From contig CAJXXD010000058.1 in assembly GCA_913062835.1 (NCBI GenBank), positions 1 through 6,290 on the forward strand: a DNA stretch of 6,290 nt. Reading direction: 5' to 3'. The position numbers were made by a program, and so were the translations under genes. Source of the stretch: an uncultured Gammaproteobacteria bacterium (GTDB taxonomy: Bacteria; Pseudomonadota; Gammaproteobacteria; Pseudomonadales; Litorivicinaceae). Within the stretch, counting starts at the first letter, position 1. Each line of letters starts with the position of its first letter. Of this stretch, positions 1 to 6,065 are shown one piece after another. The notes under the pieces are model-generated. The model did no database searches and was not told the DNA's origin. It saw only the letters and a list, made by a program, of their open reading frames with translations.

Positions 1-76
1 CGTCGGCCATCGCCAACGGGGCATACAGACCGATCGTGAGCAGTGAAAGCAAGCCGTGACGGCGAATTGGATGCAT
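1..76 (-). CDS. N-terminus of an unidentified exported protein (partial)
   Basis: The minus strand reads 25 complete codons from an ATG at 76-74 and runs off the left edge. The peptide has a classic Sec signal layout: a basic n-region (MHPIRRH), a hydrophobic core (GLLSLLTIGLY), then a c-region ending LAMA followed by D, which fits signal peptidase I cleavage after AMA. The RR pair lacks the rest of a Tat motif, so Sec export is more likely. An AGGGA Shine-Dalgarno-like sequence (86-82) sits 5 nt before the ATG, and a good promoter lies upstream at 167-195. Taken together these support a real gene rather than chance. The protein is probably periplasmic or outer-membrane; its mature sequence is not in the window, so no function can be assigned. 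It lies downstream of mrpG on the same strand but has its own promoter. Confidence 0.72.
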   Translation of the reverse strand, partial: MHPIRRHGLLSLLTIGLYAPLAMAD

Positions 77-104
77 GGTAGTCCCTACAGTGTCGACAAT
101 GGGG

Positions 105-121
105 TGAACCGATTCGGCTCA
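105..121. promoter_or_regulatory. imperfect 17-bp dyad, possible operator
   Basis: The plus strand carries TGAACCGATTCGGCTCA, with 8-bp arms around a central T and a single mismatched arm position. It lies in the predicted 5' leader of the exported-protein gene, between its promoter and its start codon. It could be a protein-binding site or a small RNA hairpin (5-bp stem GAGCC/GGTTC with one G-U pair). A dyad of this quality can arise by chance in a region this size, so the call is tentative. Confidence 0.2.
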
Positions 122-166
122 TGCGGATGAGGCCGTCGCCTGTTGCACCCGCACAGTTATGGATTC

Positions 167-195
167 CTTCTACTCTAGGCCTTTTTCAATGTCAA
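167..195 (-). promoter_or_regulatory. sigma70-type promoter for the exported-protein gene
   Basis: On the minus strand a perfect -35 hexamer TTGACA (195-190) is followed after exactly 17 nt by TAGAAG (172-167), which matches 4 of 6 positions of the -10 consensus, including the first two bases. Transcription would start near 160, giving a leader of about 84 nt before the ATG at 76. The site falls between the mrpG stop codon and the exported-protein gene, where a promoter is expected if the latter is transcribed separately. Confidence 0.6.
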
Positions 196-201
196 TTTGC
201 C

Positions 202-217
202 CGACCTGCCTAGGTCG
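202..217 (-). other. perfect 6-bp hairpin after mrpG
   Basis: CGACCT and AGGTCG flank a 4-nt loop. Three further G/C pairs (199-201 with 227-229) could extend the stem across a 9-nt bulge. It begins about 20 nt past the mrpG stop codon, where an operon terminator would sit. However, neither strand shows the T-run of an intrinsic terminator, and the hairpin lies just upstream of the -35 box of the next promoter. It may instead protect the mRNA 3' end, be a weak terminator, or act as a DNA operator. Confidence 0.35.
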
Positions 218-238
218 CTGTGAACGGGCGCTTGCCGG

Positions 239-544
239 TTAAGGATCCAAGGATTCGTTGATGTAACTTTTCTTTGAGGCATTGGCAGCACGTCCAATCA
301 GATGGGCTGCAATTGGCGCGGTCAGCATCAAAAAGAACACTCCAATTAATGCCTTAATGGAGACCGAGGTGTCTGCAAAAAACAAGGCCGCTGCGAGCAG
401 TGTCAGCGACGAACCGAGCGTGCCTGCTTTAGTGGACGCATGCATGCGAATAAAGACATCCGGCAATTTAATAAGACCAGCGCCGGCGATCAGCGTAAAA
501 AAGCCACCTAGGATGGCAACCACACCAATGACGTACTCCATCAT
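239..544 (-). CDS. mrpG: Na+/H+ antiporter subunit G (MrpG/MnhG/PhaG)
   Basis: This is the last gene of the seven-subunit antiporter operon, encoding a 101-residue inner-membrane protein with about three transmembrane helices (roughly residues 4-25, 41-57 and 62-84). Family signatures are clear: GLIKLPDVFIRMHASTKAGT at about 23-42 and the LTAPIAAHLIGRAA motif at about 74-87. The protein is somewhat shorter than the Bacillus subunit (about 124) but contains the conserved core. In this family MrpG is a small accessory subunit required for assembly and activity of the complex, with no catalytic role of its own known. The gene starts with tandem ATGATG. An AGGAGG Shine-Dalgarno (557-552) is 7 nt before the first ATG and 10 nt before the second; I chose the first, whose A of ATG also forms the 4-nt ATGA overlap with the mrpF stop. 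It probably relies on translational coupling as well as its strong ribosome-binding site. Confidence 0.95.
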   Translation of the reverse strand: MMEYVIGVVAILGGFFTLIAGAGLIKLPDVFIRMHASTKAGTLGSSLTLLAAALFFADTSVSIKALIGVFFLMLTAPIAAHLIGRAANASKKSYINESLDP

Positions 545-846
545 TTGCCGGCCTCCTGCTTACTGACTCGAGTGAGCCAGGTCTCAGCAAAGCGGGCCAT
601 GGCGACGGTGGCCAAGAATCCGATGAGCGCCAACACCACCACAATGTCTAAGAAGATGGCGTCATTTCGACTGATTGCGAAGATGCCACAGAACGCGGTG
701 ATCGAAACGGTCATCATGTCCAACGCAATGATTCGATCTGGCAACGAAGGCCCCAACGCCAGTCGCACAAAGGCCAGGATGATCGAAGCAATCACCAGAA
801 GCTGAGCTGCGTCGATCGCAAAGGAGAGAAATTCTGGACCGCTCAT
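541..846 (-). CDS. mrpF: Na+/H+ antiporter subunit F (MrpF/MnhF/PhaF)
   Basis: The gene encodes a 101-residue membrane protein with three predicted helices (about 8-31, 36-58 and 62-85). It carries the family motif RLALGPSLPDRIIALD near residues 28-43 and FLDIVVVLALIGFLATVA near 65-82. The acidic residues in these motifs (D37, D43, D67) are typical of MrpF; conserved charges in this subunit have been implicated in cation transport in Bacillus homologues, where MrpF was even suggested to be close to the Na+ path. The length matches the family (about 90-100). It overlaps mrpE by 4 nt at its start and mrpG by 4 nt at its end. The upstream Shine-Dalgarno is weak (AAGG about 10 nt before the ATG), so translation probably depends on ribosomes finishing mrpE. 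Confidence 0.95.
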   Translation of the reverse strand: MSGPEFLSFAIDAAQLLVIASIILAFVRLALGPSLPDRIIALDMMTVSITAFCGIFAISRNDAIFLDIVVVLALIGFLATVAMARFAETWLTRVSKQEAGK

Positions 847-1322
847 TTTTCAAATACCTTTTTCACTCGATATTCCATGCCGTCTTTGAGTTCTTTGATC
901 AAGGCCTCAGGGTCTTCTGCAAACATCGCATGGATGATTAAACAGTGGCGCTTCCGATCCACGTCCAGTGTCAGAGTGCCTGGCGTCAACGAGATGAGAT
1001 TAGCCACCAAAAACACTTCCATGTCGGATTCCACATCGAGAGGCATCTCAATAATTGCGGGACGAGATAAATGGGTGGGAGTCAATACATCCCAAGCCAC
1101 ACGCACACTCGACAAGATGAGCTCATACAAAAAGAAATTGATCAGTCGAATCACGCGAAACAACCGCCCGAAGTAGGTGGTTTTGGTGTCGAACATGGGT
1201 TTTGCGATCCACAGCACGGCAAAGCCGATTAGAAACCCCGACGCCAGTGAAATCATGGACTGATCCCCAATCAGGAGGAACCAGACCAAGGTGAGGATGA
1301 GATGCATGATGAATAGACTCAT
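843..1322 (-). CDS. mrpE: Na+/H+ antiporter subunit E (MrpE/MnhE/PhaE)
   Basis: The gene encodes 159 residues, the same length as Bacillus MrpE. The N-terminal half is membrane-embedded, with helices at about 3-20 and 22-40 and a hydrophobic stretch around 57-80. The C-terminal half is a cytoplasmic domain with the hallmark NLISLTPGTLTLDV at about 108-121, preceded by RPAIIEMPL at 87-95. These features identify the MNHE family clearly. Known family data place MrpE among the small subunits; deletion in some bacteria leaves partial antiport activity, so it probably supports assembly or stability rather than the proton channel. A strong AGGAGGA Shine-Dalgarno (1337-1331) precedes the ATG by about 9 nt, despite a 4-nt overlap with mrpD. 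This suggests the ribosome can initiate here independently, which may help set stoichiometry. Confidence 0.96.
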   Translation of the reverse strand: MSLFIMHLILTLVWFLLIGDQSMISLASGFLIGFAVLWIAKPMFDTKTTYFGRLFRVIRLINFFLYELILSSVRVAWDVLTPTHLSRPAIIEMPLDVESDMEVFLVANLISLTPGTLTLDVDRKRHCLIIHAMFAEDPEALIKELKDGMEYRVKKVFEK

Positions 1323-2806
1323 GGTGCACTTCCTCCTAATACAGCCTCAATGTACCCCGATGGGTCTAACAAGCTCTGAGCCGACATCTCAGCAAAGGCA
1401 TAGAATGGACTCGGGAATAAGCCAATGATGACCGTTAGAGCCGCCAAAGTGCCAATCGGCACCCAAGCAGACCAGGCAATGCCTTTTCCGTGAAGCGCGT
1501 CGTCACCGGCAGGATGGGGCTTCCAGAAGGCTTCACCCCAAATCTTGGTCATCGAATAAATGGTTAAGAGACCGACCAACAAAGCGGTCCCGGCGGCGAT
1601 CCAGTCGCTCAGTTCCATCGAAGCCTGAATCAGCACATATTTGGCCCAAAAACCAGATAACGGCGGGAATCCTGCCAGTGAAAATGCGGGAATCAGGAAT
1701 AGGATGGCCAAGATCGGTTGTGCTGCATACAAGCCCCCGATGGACTTCAGTTGGCTGCCGCCAGTGACCCGATGAATCACCCCTGCCACCAAAAAGAGGT
1801 TGGCTTTGACGATGATGTGGTGGATCAGATAGAACATGGCACCGATCAGGGCTAGACGGCTATTGAGGGCCAGGCCAAGCACCATGTAGCCAATCTGGCT
1901 GACGATGTGGAACGACAAAATTTGTCGAACTTCCTGTTGCGCAGCGGCTCCAATCACGCCGACAAACATCGTCAAAAGCGCACACCACAGCAAGATGTCT
2001 GCAAAGAGTGGCTCCAACGGCATGATGGTAGTGAACGTCCGAATCAATGCGTACACACCGACCTTGGTTAAGAGCCCAGCAAAGATCGCAGAGACTGAGA
2101 AGGCAGGCGTGTGATAGGCGGCCGGCAACCAAAAGAACAAAGGGAATACGGCTGATTTGATGCCGAAGGCCAAGAGCAGCAGCAAAGTCACCCAAGAAAG
2201 GGTCATCGAAGGCTCCAAGCCATCGAGTGTGACTCTGAGGTGCGCCATATTTAAGCTGCCGGTTAGGCCATATAACAGGCCCACTGCCGTTAAGAAAAAG
2301 ATCGTCGAAATCAGGTTCAAAGCCACGTAAGGCATCGCACCTCGAAGCGTGTCTCGGCCTTTATTTAGCACCAATAGGCCAAACGAGGAGATGAGCATGA
2401 CCTCAAACCACACATAGAGGTTGAACAGGTCGCCGGTGAGAAAAGCGCCGGTGACTCCCGCCAATAGCATTTGGAACAGTGAGTGAAAGCCGCTGAAGGC
2501 TGCACGTTGTCCGACGTCAGAGATGCTGTAGACGGCCACCGCTAAGCCGGTGATGCCGGTAATTAGGGTCATTGCGGCACCGAGCCCGTCGGCCACCATC
2601 GAAATACCAAAGGGGGCCGGCCAATCCCCAAGTTGAACCGCTAGAATCGAGCCGTCGGCGACCTCGACCACCAGCAAAATGGATACCACGGTGTGCGCGA
2701 GTGCTGCGGCCACCGAAATCCAACGATCGATGCCTGTGTGGCGCGTCATAAAGCACAAGATAGCGCCCACAAAGGGAATGACTAAGGGCCACAAGACAGG
2801 ACTCAT
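1319..2806 (-). CDS. mrpD: Na+/H+ antiporter subunit D (MrpD/MnhD/PhaD), NuoM/N-like proton channel
   Basis: The gene encodes 495 residues, essentially the length of Bacillus MrpD (about 493), forming about 14 transmembrane helices of the complex I NuoL/M/N (Proton_antipo_M) fold. The charged residues that make the hydrophilic proton path in this family are all visible: E135 in WFEVML (TM5), K217 in GIKSAVFPLFFWLP (TM7), K248 in LLTKVGVYAL (TM8), H329-H330 and K334 in IHHIIVKANLF, and K389 in SGFWAKY (the terminal TM12 lysine typical of MrpD). The protein is the second antiporter-like subunit, paired with MrpA, and is expected to couple proton flow to Na+ transport. It keeps a normal first helix (residues 4-20), unlike MrpA in this operon. 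A GGGAG Shine-Dalgarno is 6 nt before the ATG. It overlaps mrpC and mrpE by 4 nt each. MrpD-like genes also occur in Mbh hydrogenases and formate hydrogenlyases, but the neighbours leave no doubt here. Confidence 0.97.
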   Translation of the reverse strand: MSPVLWPLVIPFVGAILCFMTRHTGIDRWISVAAALAHTVVSILLVVEVADGSILAVQLGDWPAPFGISMVADGLGAAMTLITGITGLAVAVYSISDVGQRAAFSGFHSLFQMLLAGVTGAFLTGDLFNLYVWFEVMLISSFGLLVLNKGRDTLRGAMPYVALNLISTIFFLTAVGLLYGLTGSLNMAHLRVTLDGLEPSMTLSWVTLLLLLAFGIKSAVFPLFFWLPAAYHTPAFSVSAIFAGLLTKVGVYALIRTFTTIMPLEPLFADILLWCALLTMFVGVIGAAAQQEVRQILSFHIVSQIGYMVLGLALNSRLALIGAMFYLIHHIIVKANLFLVAGVIHRVTGGSQLKSIGGLYAAQPILAILFLIPAFSLAGFPPLSGFWAKYVLIQASMELSDWIAAGTALLVGLLTIYSMTKIWGEAFWKPHPAGDDALHGKGIAWSAWVPIGTLAALTVIIGLFPSPFYAFAEMSAQSLLDPSGYIEAVLGGSAP

Positions 2807-3171
2807 TTAAGGCTCCCGTTTTTTGCAGGCGACTGTGGTAGTGGCGTATTCGCATTGAGGTGGCCCAGACGTCTAAATGTCCGAATAGCCAAGAACAAGG
2901 TAAACGCAAACAAGCCAAGACCAATCACGATGGCGGTCAACACCAAGGCTTGTGGCAAAGCATTCGCAACCTCAGTCACCGGCGCGTCGGCACCCACAGG
3001 AATTAAGGGCGCGGCACCGATGGTGAGTCGACCTGAGACAAACACCGTCATGGTGGCAGCGTTCGAAATCAGCACCAGACCCAATAAGAAGCGGAGGAAA
3101 TGACCCGATAGCATCTGATACAGGGCAGCTGCAAATAACAGGCCAATCAACCCGGCGAGTAATGCATCCAT
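2803..3171 (-). CDS. mrpC: Na+/H+ antiporter subunit C (MrpC/MnhC/PhaC), NuoK-like
   Basis: The gene encodes 122 residues with three transmembrane helices (about 4-20, 25-46 and 74-97), homologous to complex I subunit NuoK. The second helix region RFLLGLVLISNAATMTVF and the third helix LPQALVLTAIVIGLG (residues 72-86) are diagnostic for MrpC. One departure is visible: in the homologues I recall, the third-helix motif begins DPLPQALVLTAIVI, but here the residues before LPQ are N70-A71 instead of D-P. The loop before it (about 50-69, APLIPVGADAPVTEVA) is longer than in Bacillus, which may partly explain this. The C-terminal tail after residue 100 is polar. The start ATG shares one base with the mrpB stop (TAATG), and a GGAG lies 11 nt upstream, so coupling to mrpB is likely. 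MrpC is thought to sit between MrpA and MrpD in the hydrophilic axis of the complex. Confidence 0.95.
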   Translation of the reverse strand: MDALLAGLIGLLFAAALYQMLSGHFLRFLLGLVLISNAATMTVFVSGRLTIGAAPLIPVGADAPVTEVANALPQALVLTAIVIGLGLFAFTLFLAIRTFRRLGHLNANTPLPQSPAKNGSLK

Positions 3172-3590
3172 TACAGGTGACGCTCCATTTCCAGTACCAG
3201 GGCGACAATCGCCCCCAAGACAGTCAGATACACCCCGATATCAAAGAGCAACACCGACGAGATCGGCCAGCCTTTGGTATCCTCGGTACCCCCGACAAAT
3301 AGCCATTGGCCGGCAAACACGCCTTCACCCAGTGCAGGGCCCATCAGACCGGCTGCGAGTGCGATGGTCAATCCAAAGACGGCTAGGTGTTCTGGGTTGA
3401 CGCGAAGTACTTTTTTAGTGGCCGCGATGTTTTCACTCATCTTGTAAACGATGAAGGCGACGGCACCAATTAAGCCGCCAATGAATCCGCCACCGGGTTC
3501 GTTATGCCCTCGAAGCAACATAAAGATTGAGAACACCAACAAAATACCAAACAGCAAATTGGCGCCGACTTTATAGATCAATGAGTTCAT
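3171..3590 (-). CDS. mrpB: Na+/H+ antiporter subunit B (MrpB/MnhB/PhaB)
   Basis: The gene encodes 139 residues with four predicted helices (about 7-27, 36-50, 67-85 and 112-135). Family signatures are [17 protein letters not shown] at about 27-43 and [20 protein letters not shown] at 111-130, as in the MnhB domain. The length matches stand-alone MrpB (about 140). In many Gram-negative operons this domain is fused to the end of MrpA; here it is a separate gene whose ATG overlaps the mrpA stop by 4 nt (ATGA). In family structures MrpB belongs to the MrpA/B side of the complex and contacts the extra MrpA C-terminal helices. A GAGGG sequence about 10 nt before the ATG is a modest ribosome-binding site. 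Confidence 0.96.
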   Translation of the reverse strand: MNSLIYKVGANLLFGILLVFSIFMLLRGHNEPGGGFIGGLIGAVAFIVYKMSENIAATKKVLRVNPEHLAVFGLTIALAAGLMGPALGEGVFAGQWLFVGGTEDTKGWPISSVLLFDIGVYLTVLGAIVALVLEMERHL

Positions 3591-5815
3591 CGTTTGCGCA
3601 CCCTCATATCTTTTAGCAGCGCGATGGCGCCAATGGCTGCAGCCAGTACCACCGCGATTTCACCAAAGGTATCTAGCGCTCGGAAGTCGACCAGGATGAC
3701 ATTGACGATATTTCGACCAAAGGCCTCAGGCCAGCTGGTCTGTTCGAAGTAGGTGGTCAACGACCGGTCCAAGGACGTGGTGAAGATGCCCCACAGCGTC
3801 ATGCTGATGAGAAGCCCCACGGCCAACGATAAGAGCGCGTGTCCCACGCGAATACCGGTTTGTTTCGGTAAAGAAGGCAGATTCAGCAAGGCCACCGCGA
3901 TCAGAACAACCAGTAGCGTCTCAACCAACAGCTGCGTAATGGCGACGTCCGGTGCGCCAAATAAAATGAAGACCAGAGCTACGCCAATGCCGACTACCCC
4001 TAAGCCTGTGATGGCTGCGATGCGAGACTGAGCTACGAGAGAGAGTAAGGTGCCGCCGCAAATGAGTGCCCCAATCAGCCAGAGTTTCAAAGGGGCGCCG
4101 TCCCATTGCCATGCAGGCCATGCGTTGTGGGACAGAATGACCAGCACACCGAGGCCTACCAAGGTTATGAGAATCCAGGTGAGGTCTGTGGTGAGCCGGT
4201 GGGTCTGGATCCGTGTGGTGAGTCCTTCGGCAAAGGCCACGAAGCCTTTTAAGAAGTCATCCCAGAGGGCATCAAAGGTGAACCACTGACCTCGATTTAG
4301 GAATCGATAGATCCGAGAATGCAGGCGCCCCAGCACCCAGCCGAAGGCCAGTGTCAGTGCGCTCAATCCCAGTGCTGCATTGATGCCATGCCATAGACCC
4401 AGAGGCAGAATAGCGGACCGGTCTTCAGGCGCGAGCAGATCTCGGATCAGTGGGTCCGTGTATCCGGCCGCCACGGCGAGGATGACACCCAGAAACGACA
4501 TAATCACGGGCCCTGAAATTTCGGCCCGAGCAAACTCAGTGCGGGTTCGTTTGCTCGAGGTATCAAAAATGCGTCGGCCCACCGACCAAGCGATCGCGAC
4601 CATCATGGCGTTGGCAAAAAAGAGCCCTAGCAGCATCCAGACGGTCATTTGGTCTGATTTCAGTAAGCCGTCGTAGAGCAACTCTTTGCCGATGAATCCA
4701 AGGGCGGGTGGCAATCCTGCCAAGGACAAAAGCGCCAATAACCAAGTGATGGCGAAGAGTTTGTGGCGCTGCCAGAGTCCGACGAGCGTTCGGTATTTTT
4801 TAGCGCCCAAGGTGTGGTCTACCGCGCCGACACTCAAAAACAGCGTGGCTTTGTACAGCGCGTGGGCGACCAGAAATGCCATGGCGGCTGCGAATACGGC
4901 AGGGCTTGGCTGGCTTAGGAGTGCGGTTAATGTCCCTAATGCCATCAGCGTGGTATAGGCAAGCATTTGCTTGAGGTCGCGCTGTTTAAGGGCAAACAAA
5001 CCGCCTAGCAGTGCGGTAATAACCCCGAGTGGCATCAAAATCGCTGTCCACAAGTCGGCTTGAGATAACTCGGGGTGGAACCTGGCGAGTAGGTAAATCC
5101 CTGCTTTTACCATGGTGGCTGAGTGGAGAAACGCACTGACGGGTGTCGGGGCCTCCATGGCGTTGGGTAACCAAAAATGAAATGGGAATTGCGCGGATTT
5201 GGTCAGTGCCCCTAGGCCGAGGAGCACAATGATCCCCGTGACCCAGGGATGCTCATGAAGCGCTTGCGAATCGTTCAGAATCTCGCTGATTGAGAATGTG
5301 CCTGCTGCGAGGCCGACTAAAATCAGCCCGGCCAGTAAGCAAAGTCCACCGGCTCCGGTGACTAACAATCCTTGTAACGCTGCGCGGCGGGACCGCCCTT
5401 CTCGGTGACTAAAGCCAATCAACAGATAAGACGTGAGACTGGTCAGTTCCCAGAATACAAACAACGTGATGAGGTTATCGGCCACCACCACGCCGAGCAT
5501 CGCCAGCATAAATAAATGCAGGTATAGAAAGAATCGTTGGAAGTGGATGTGTCCGGCTAAGTAGTTCCCGGAGAACAAGAAAATAAAGAATCCAATTCCG
5601 GTGATGAGCAGAATGAAAAGTCGACTTAGCCCATCGATATAGAACGACAGATCGATCCCGAGTGCCGGCAGCCAATTTAGGGTCCAGGTCACAGGGGACT
5701 CAAGTGGGATCAGATGAACCAGAGCCAATACGAATAGGCCGCCCGACCACAAGCAGGATGCCCACTGGGTCTGTCGTTCGATTACATTGATGCCCGCACC
5801 CGCTTGTTTAGCCAT
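3587..5815 (-). CDS. mrpA: Na+/H+ antiporter subunit A (MrpA/MnhA/PhaA), NuoL-like proton channel
   Basis: The gene encodes 742 residues if the ATG at 5815 is used. An in-frame TTG at 5827 would add four residues, but it has no Shine-Dalgarno, whereas GAGAG lies 5 nt before the ATG. The NuoL-like part (about 55-400) carries E123 in [12 protein letters not shown] (TM5), K206 in [14 protein letters not shown] (TM7), H231 and K237 in [14 protein letters not shown] (TM8), H318 and K322 in [10 protein letters not shown], and K377-E378 in GFIGKELL. The C-terminal part contains the MbhD/NuoJ-like segment [16 protein letters not shown] (D623, E632) and then the MbhE-like [12 protein letters not shown] (D715, E719); equivalent acidic residues are needed for antiport in Bacillus homologues. 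MrpB is not fused. The N-terminus is odd: family members begin with a hydrophobic helix, while this one opens with [15 protein letters not shown] and its first hydrophobic stretch corresponds to what is normally TM2. The frame is closed upstream by a TGA at 5836-5834. It is the first gene of the operon. Confidence 0.96.
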   Translation of the reverse strand: MAKQAGAGINVIERQTQWASCLWSGGLFVLALVHLIPLESPVTWTLNWLPALGIDLSFYIDGLSRLFILLITGIGFFIFLFSGNYLAGHIHFQRFFLYLHLFMLAMLGVVVADNLITLFVFWELTSLTSYLLIGFSHREGRSRRAALQGLLVTGAGGLCLLAGLILVGLAAGTFSISEILNDSQALHEHPWVTGIIVLLGLGALTKSAQFPFHFWLPNAMEAPTPVSAFLHSATMVKAGIYLLARFHPELSQADLWTAILMPLGVITALLGGLFALKQRDLKQMLAYTTLMALGTLTALLSQPSPAVFAAAMAFLVAHALYKATLFLSVGAVDHTLGAKKYRTLVGLWQRHKLFAITWLLALLSLAGLPPALGFIGKELLYDGLLKSDQMTVWMLLGLFFANAMMVAIAWSVGRRIFDTSSKRTRTEFARAEISGPVIMSFLGVILAVAAGYTDPLIRDLLAPEDRSAILPLGLWHGINAALGLSALTLAFGWVLGRLHSRIYRFLNRGQWFTFDALWDDFLKGFVAFAEGLTTRIQTHRLTTDLTWILITLVGLGVLVILSHNAWPAWQWDGAPLKLWLIGALICGGTLLSLVAQSRIAAITGLGVVGIGVALVFILFGAPDVAITQLLVETLLVVLIAVALLNLPSLPKQTGIRVGHALLSLAVGLLISMTLWGIFTTSLDRSLTTYFEQTSWPEAFGRNIVNVILVDFRALDTFGEIAVVLAAAIGAIALLKDMRVRKR

Positions 5816-5820
5816 GCTGA

Positions 5821-5825
5821 CTCTC
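5821..5825 (-). promoter_or_regulatory. ribosome-binding site of mrpA
   Basis: GAGAG on the minus strand ends 5 nt before the ATG at 5815. It is a modest Shine-Dalgarno match, but it favours this ATG over the in-frame TTG at 5827, which is preceded by GAACACTG with no purine-rich site. Confidence 0.45.
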
Positions 5826-5963
5826 AACAGTGTTCAGTCGGCAACAAAACGTGGGGCTGCCAATCGGTCTTCTCAAAGTGTGCGCCTTTATGACTCTCGT
5901 TATTTACGTCCATCCGATACAGCCGTTGGACTCAGCATGCATAAAACTTTCGGATAAGGCTTC

Positions 5964-5992
5964 ATAATCCATGCAGGCCGGTTCAGGGTCAA
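5964..5992 (-). promoter_or_regulatory. candidate sigma70-type promoter of the mrp operon
   Basis: TTGACC (5992-5987, 5 of 6 consensus) is followed after 17 nt by GATTAT (5969-5964, 4 of 6, keeping A2 and T6). Transcription would begin near 5957, leaving a leader of about 140 nt before mrpA. A TCAGG-N10-CCTGA dyad (5983-6002) overlaps the -35 box and could be an operator. The match is moderate and was found by eye; transcription from the tRNA promoter into mrpA is an alternative. Confidence 0.4.
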
Positions 5993-6040
5993 GAGGACCT
6001 GATAAAGCGCAGGATCGGCGGATGAACTTCTCGTTATCTA

Positions 6041-6056
6041 GGTGACAGGGTGACAG
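6041..6056. repeat. perfect tandem repeat of 8 bp (GGTGACAG x2)
   Basis: Two adjacent copies of GGTGACAG lie about 10 nt beyond the 3' end of the tRNA-Leu gene. On the transcribed strand they read CTGTCACC twice. They might be a remnant of slippage, or a paired binding site. No role can be assigned from sequence alone. Confidence 0.6.
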
Positions 6057-6065
6057 CGTGTGTAA

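Larger units (their letters stand above)
5816..6065 (-). other. mrp leader / tRNA-Leu downstream region (250 nt)
   Basis: This non-genic stretch separates tRNA-Leu from mrpA on the same strand. It holds a candidate mrp promoter at 5964-5992, a tandem 8-bp repeat at 6041-6056, and a direct repeat ATAACGAGA (minus strand) at 6037-6029 and 5903-5895. A possible 8-bp stem with two wobble pairs joins 5838-5845 to 5856-5863 around a 10-nt loop. Two tiny minus-strand open frames are present, 22 codons at 5904-5972 and 29 codons at 5824-5913; neither has a good ribosome-binding site or a resemblance I recognise. No stem followed by a T-run is visible, so there is no clear terminator for the tRNA transcript. 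Confidence 0.5.

Noticed and set aside
282..566. 94-codon plus-strand open frame opposite mrpG
   Set aside because: It is antisense to a clear MrpG, has no family resemblance, and its composition is that of the complement of a membrane-protein gene.
2517..2924. 135-codon minus-strand open frame across the mrpC/mrpD junction
   Set aside because: It is out of frame with both genes, whose family motifs are intact there; it is rich in H, R and C, as expected for an off-frame reading.
4380..4676. 98-codon plus-strand open frame within mrpA (and similar plus-strand frames at 545-805, 877-1176, 4050-4289, 4686-4958)
   Set aside because: All lie inside and antisense to strongly supported mrp genes, lack recognisable domains, and are explained by codon bias of the true frame.
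239..5815. Operon as part of a complex I (nuo) or Mbh hydrogenase locus
   Set aside because: MrpE, MrpF, MrpG and MrpB signatures occur in the exact Mrp gene order, and there are no hydrogenase, iron-sulfur or quinone-binding subunits.
5825..5827. TTG as the mrpA start codon
   Set aside because: There is no Shine-Dalgarno before it, and the ATG four codons later has GAGAG at suitable spacing. The TTGA overlap with the leader frame is noted but not enough.
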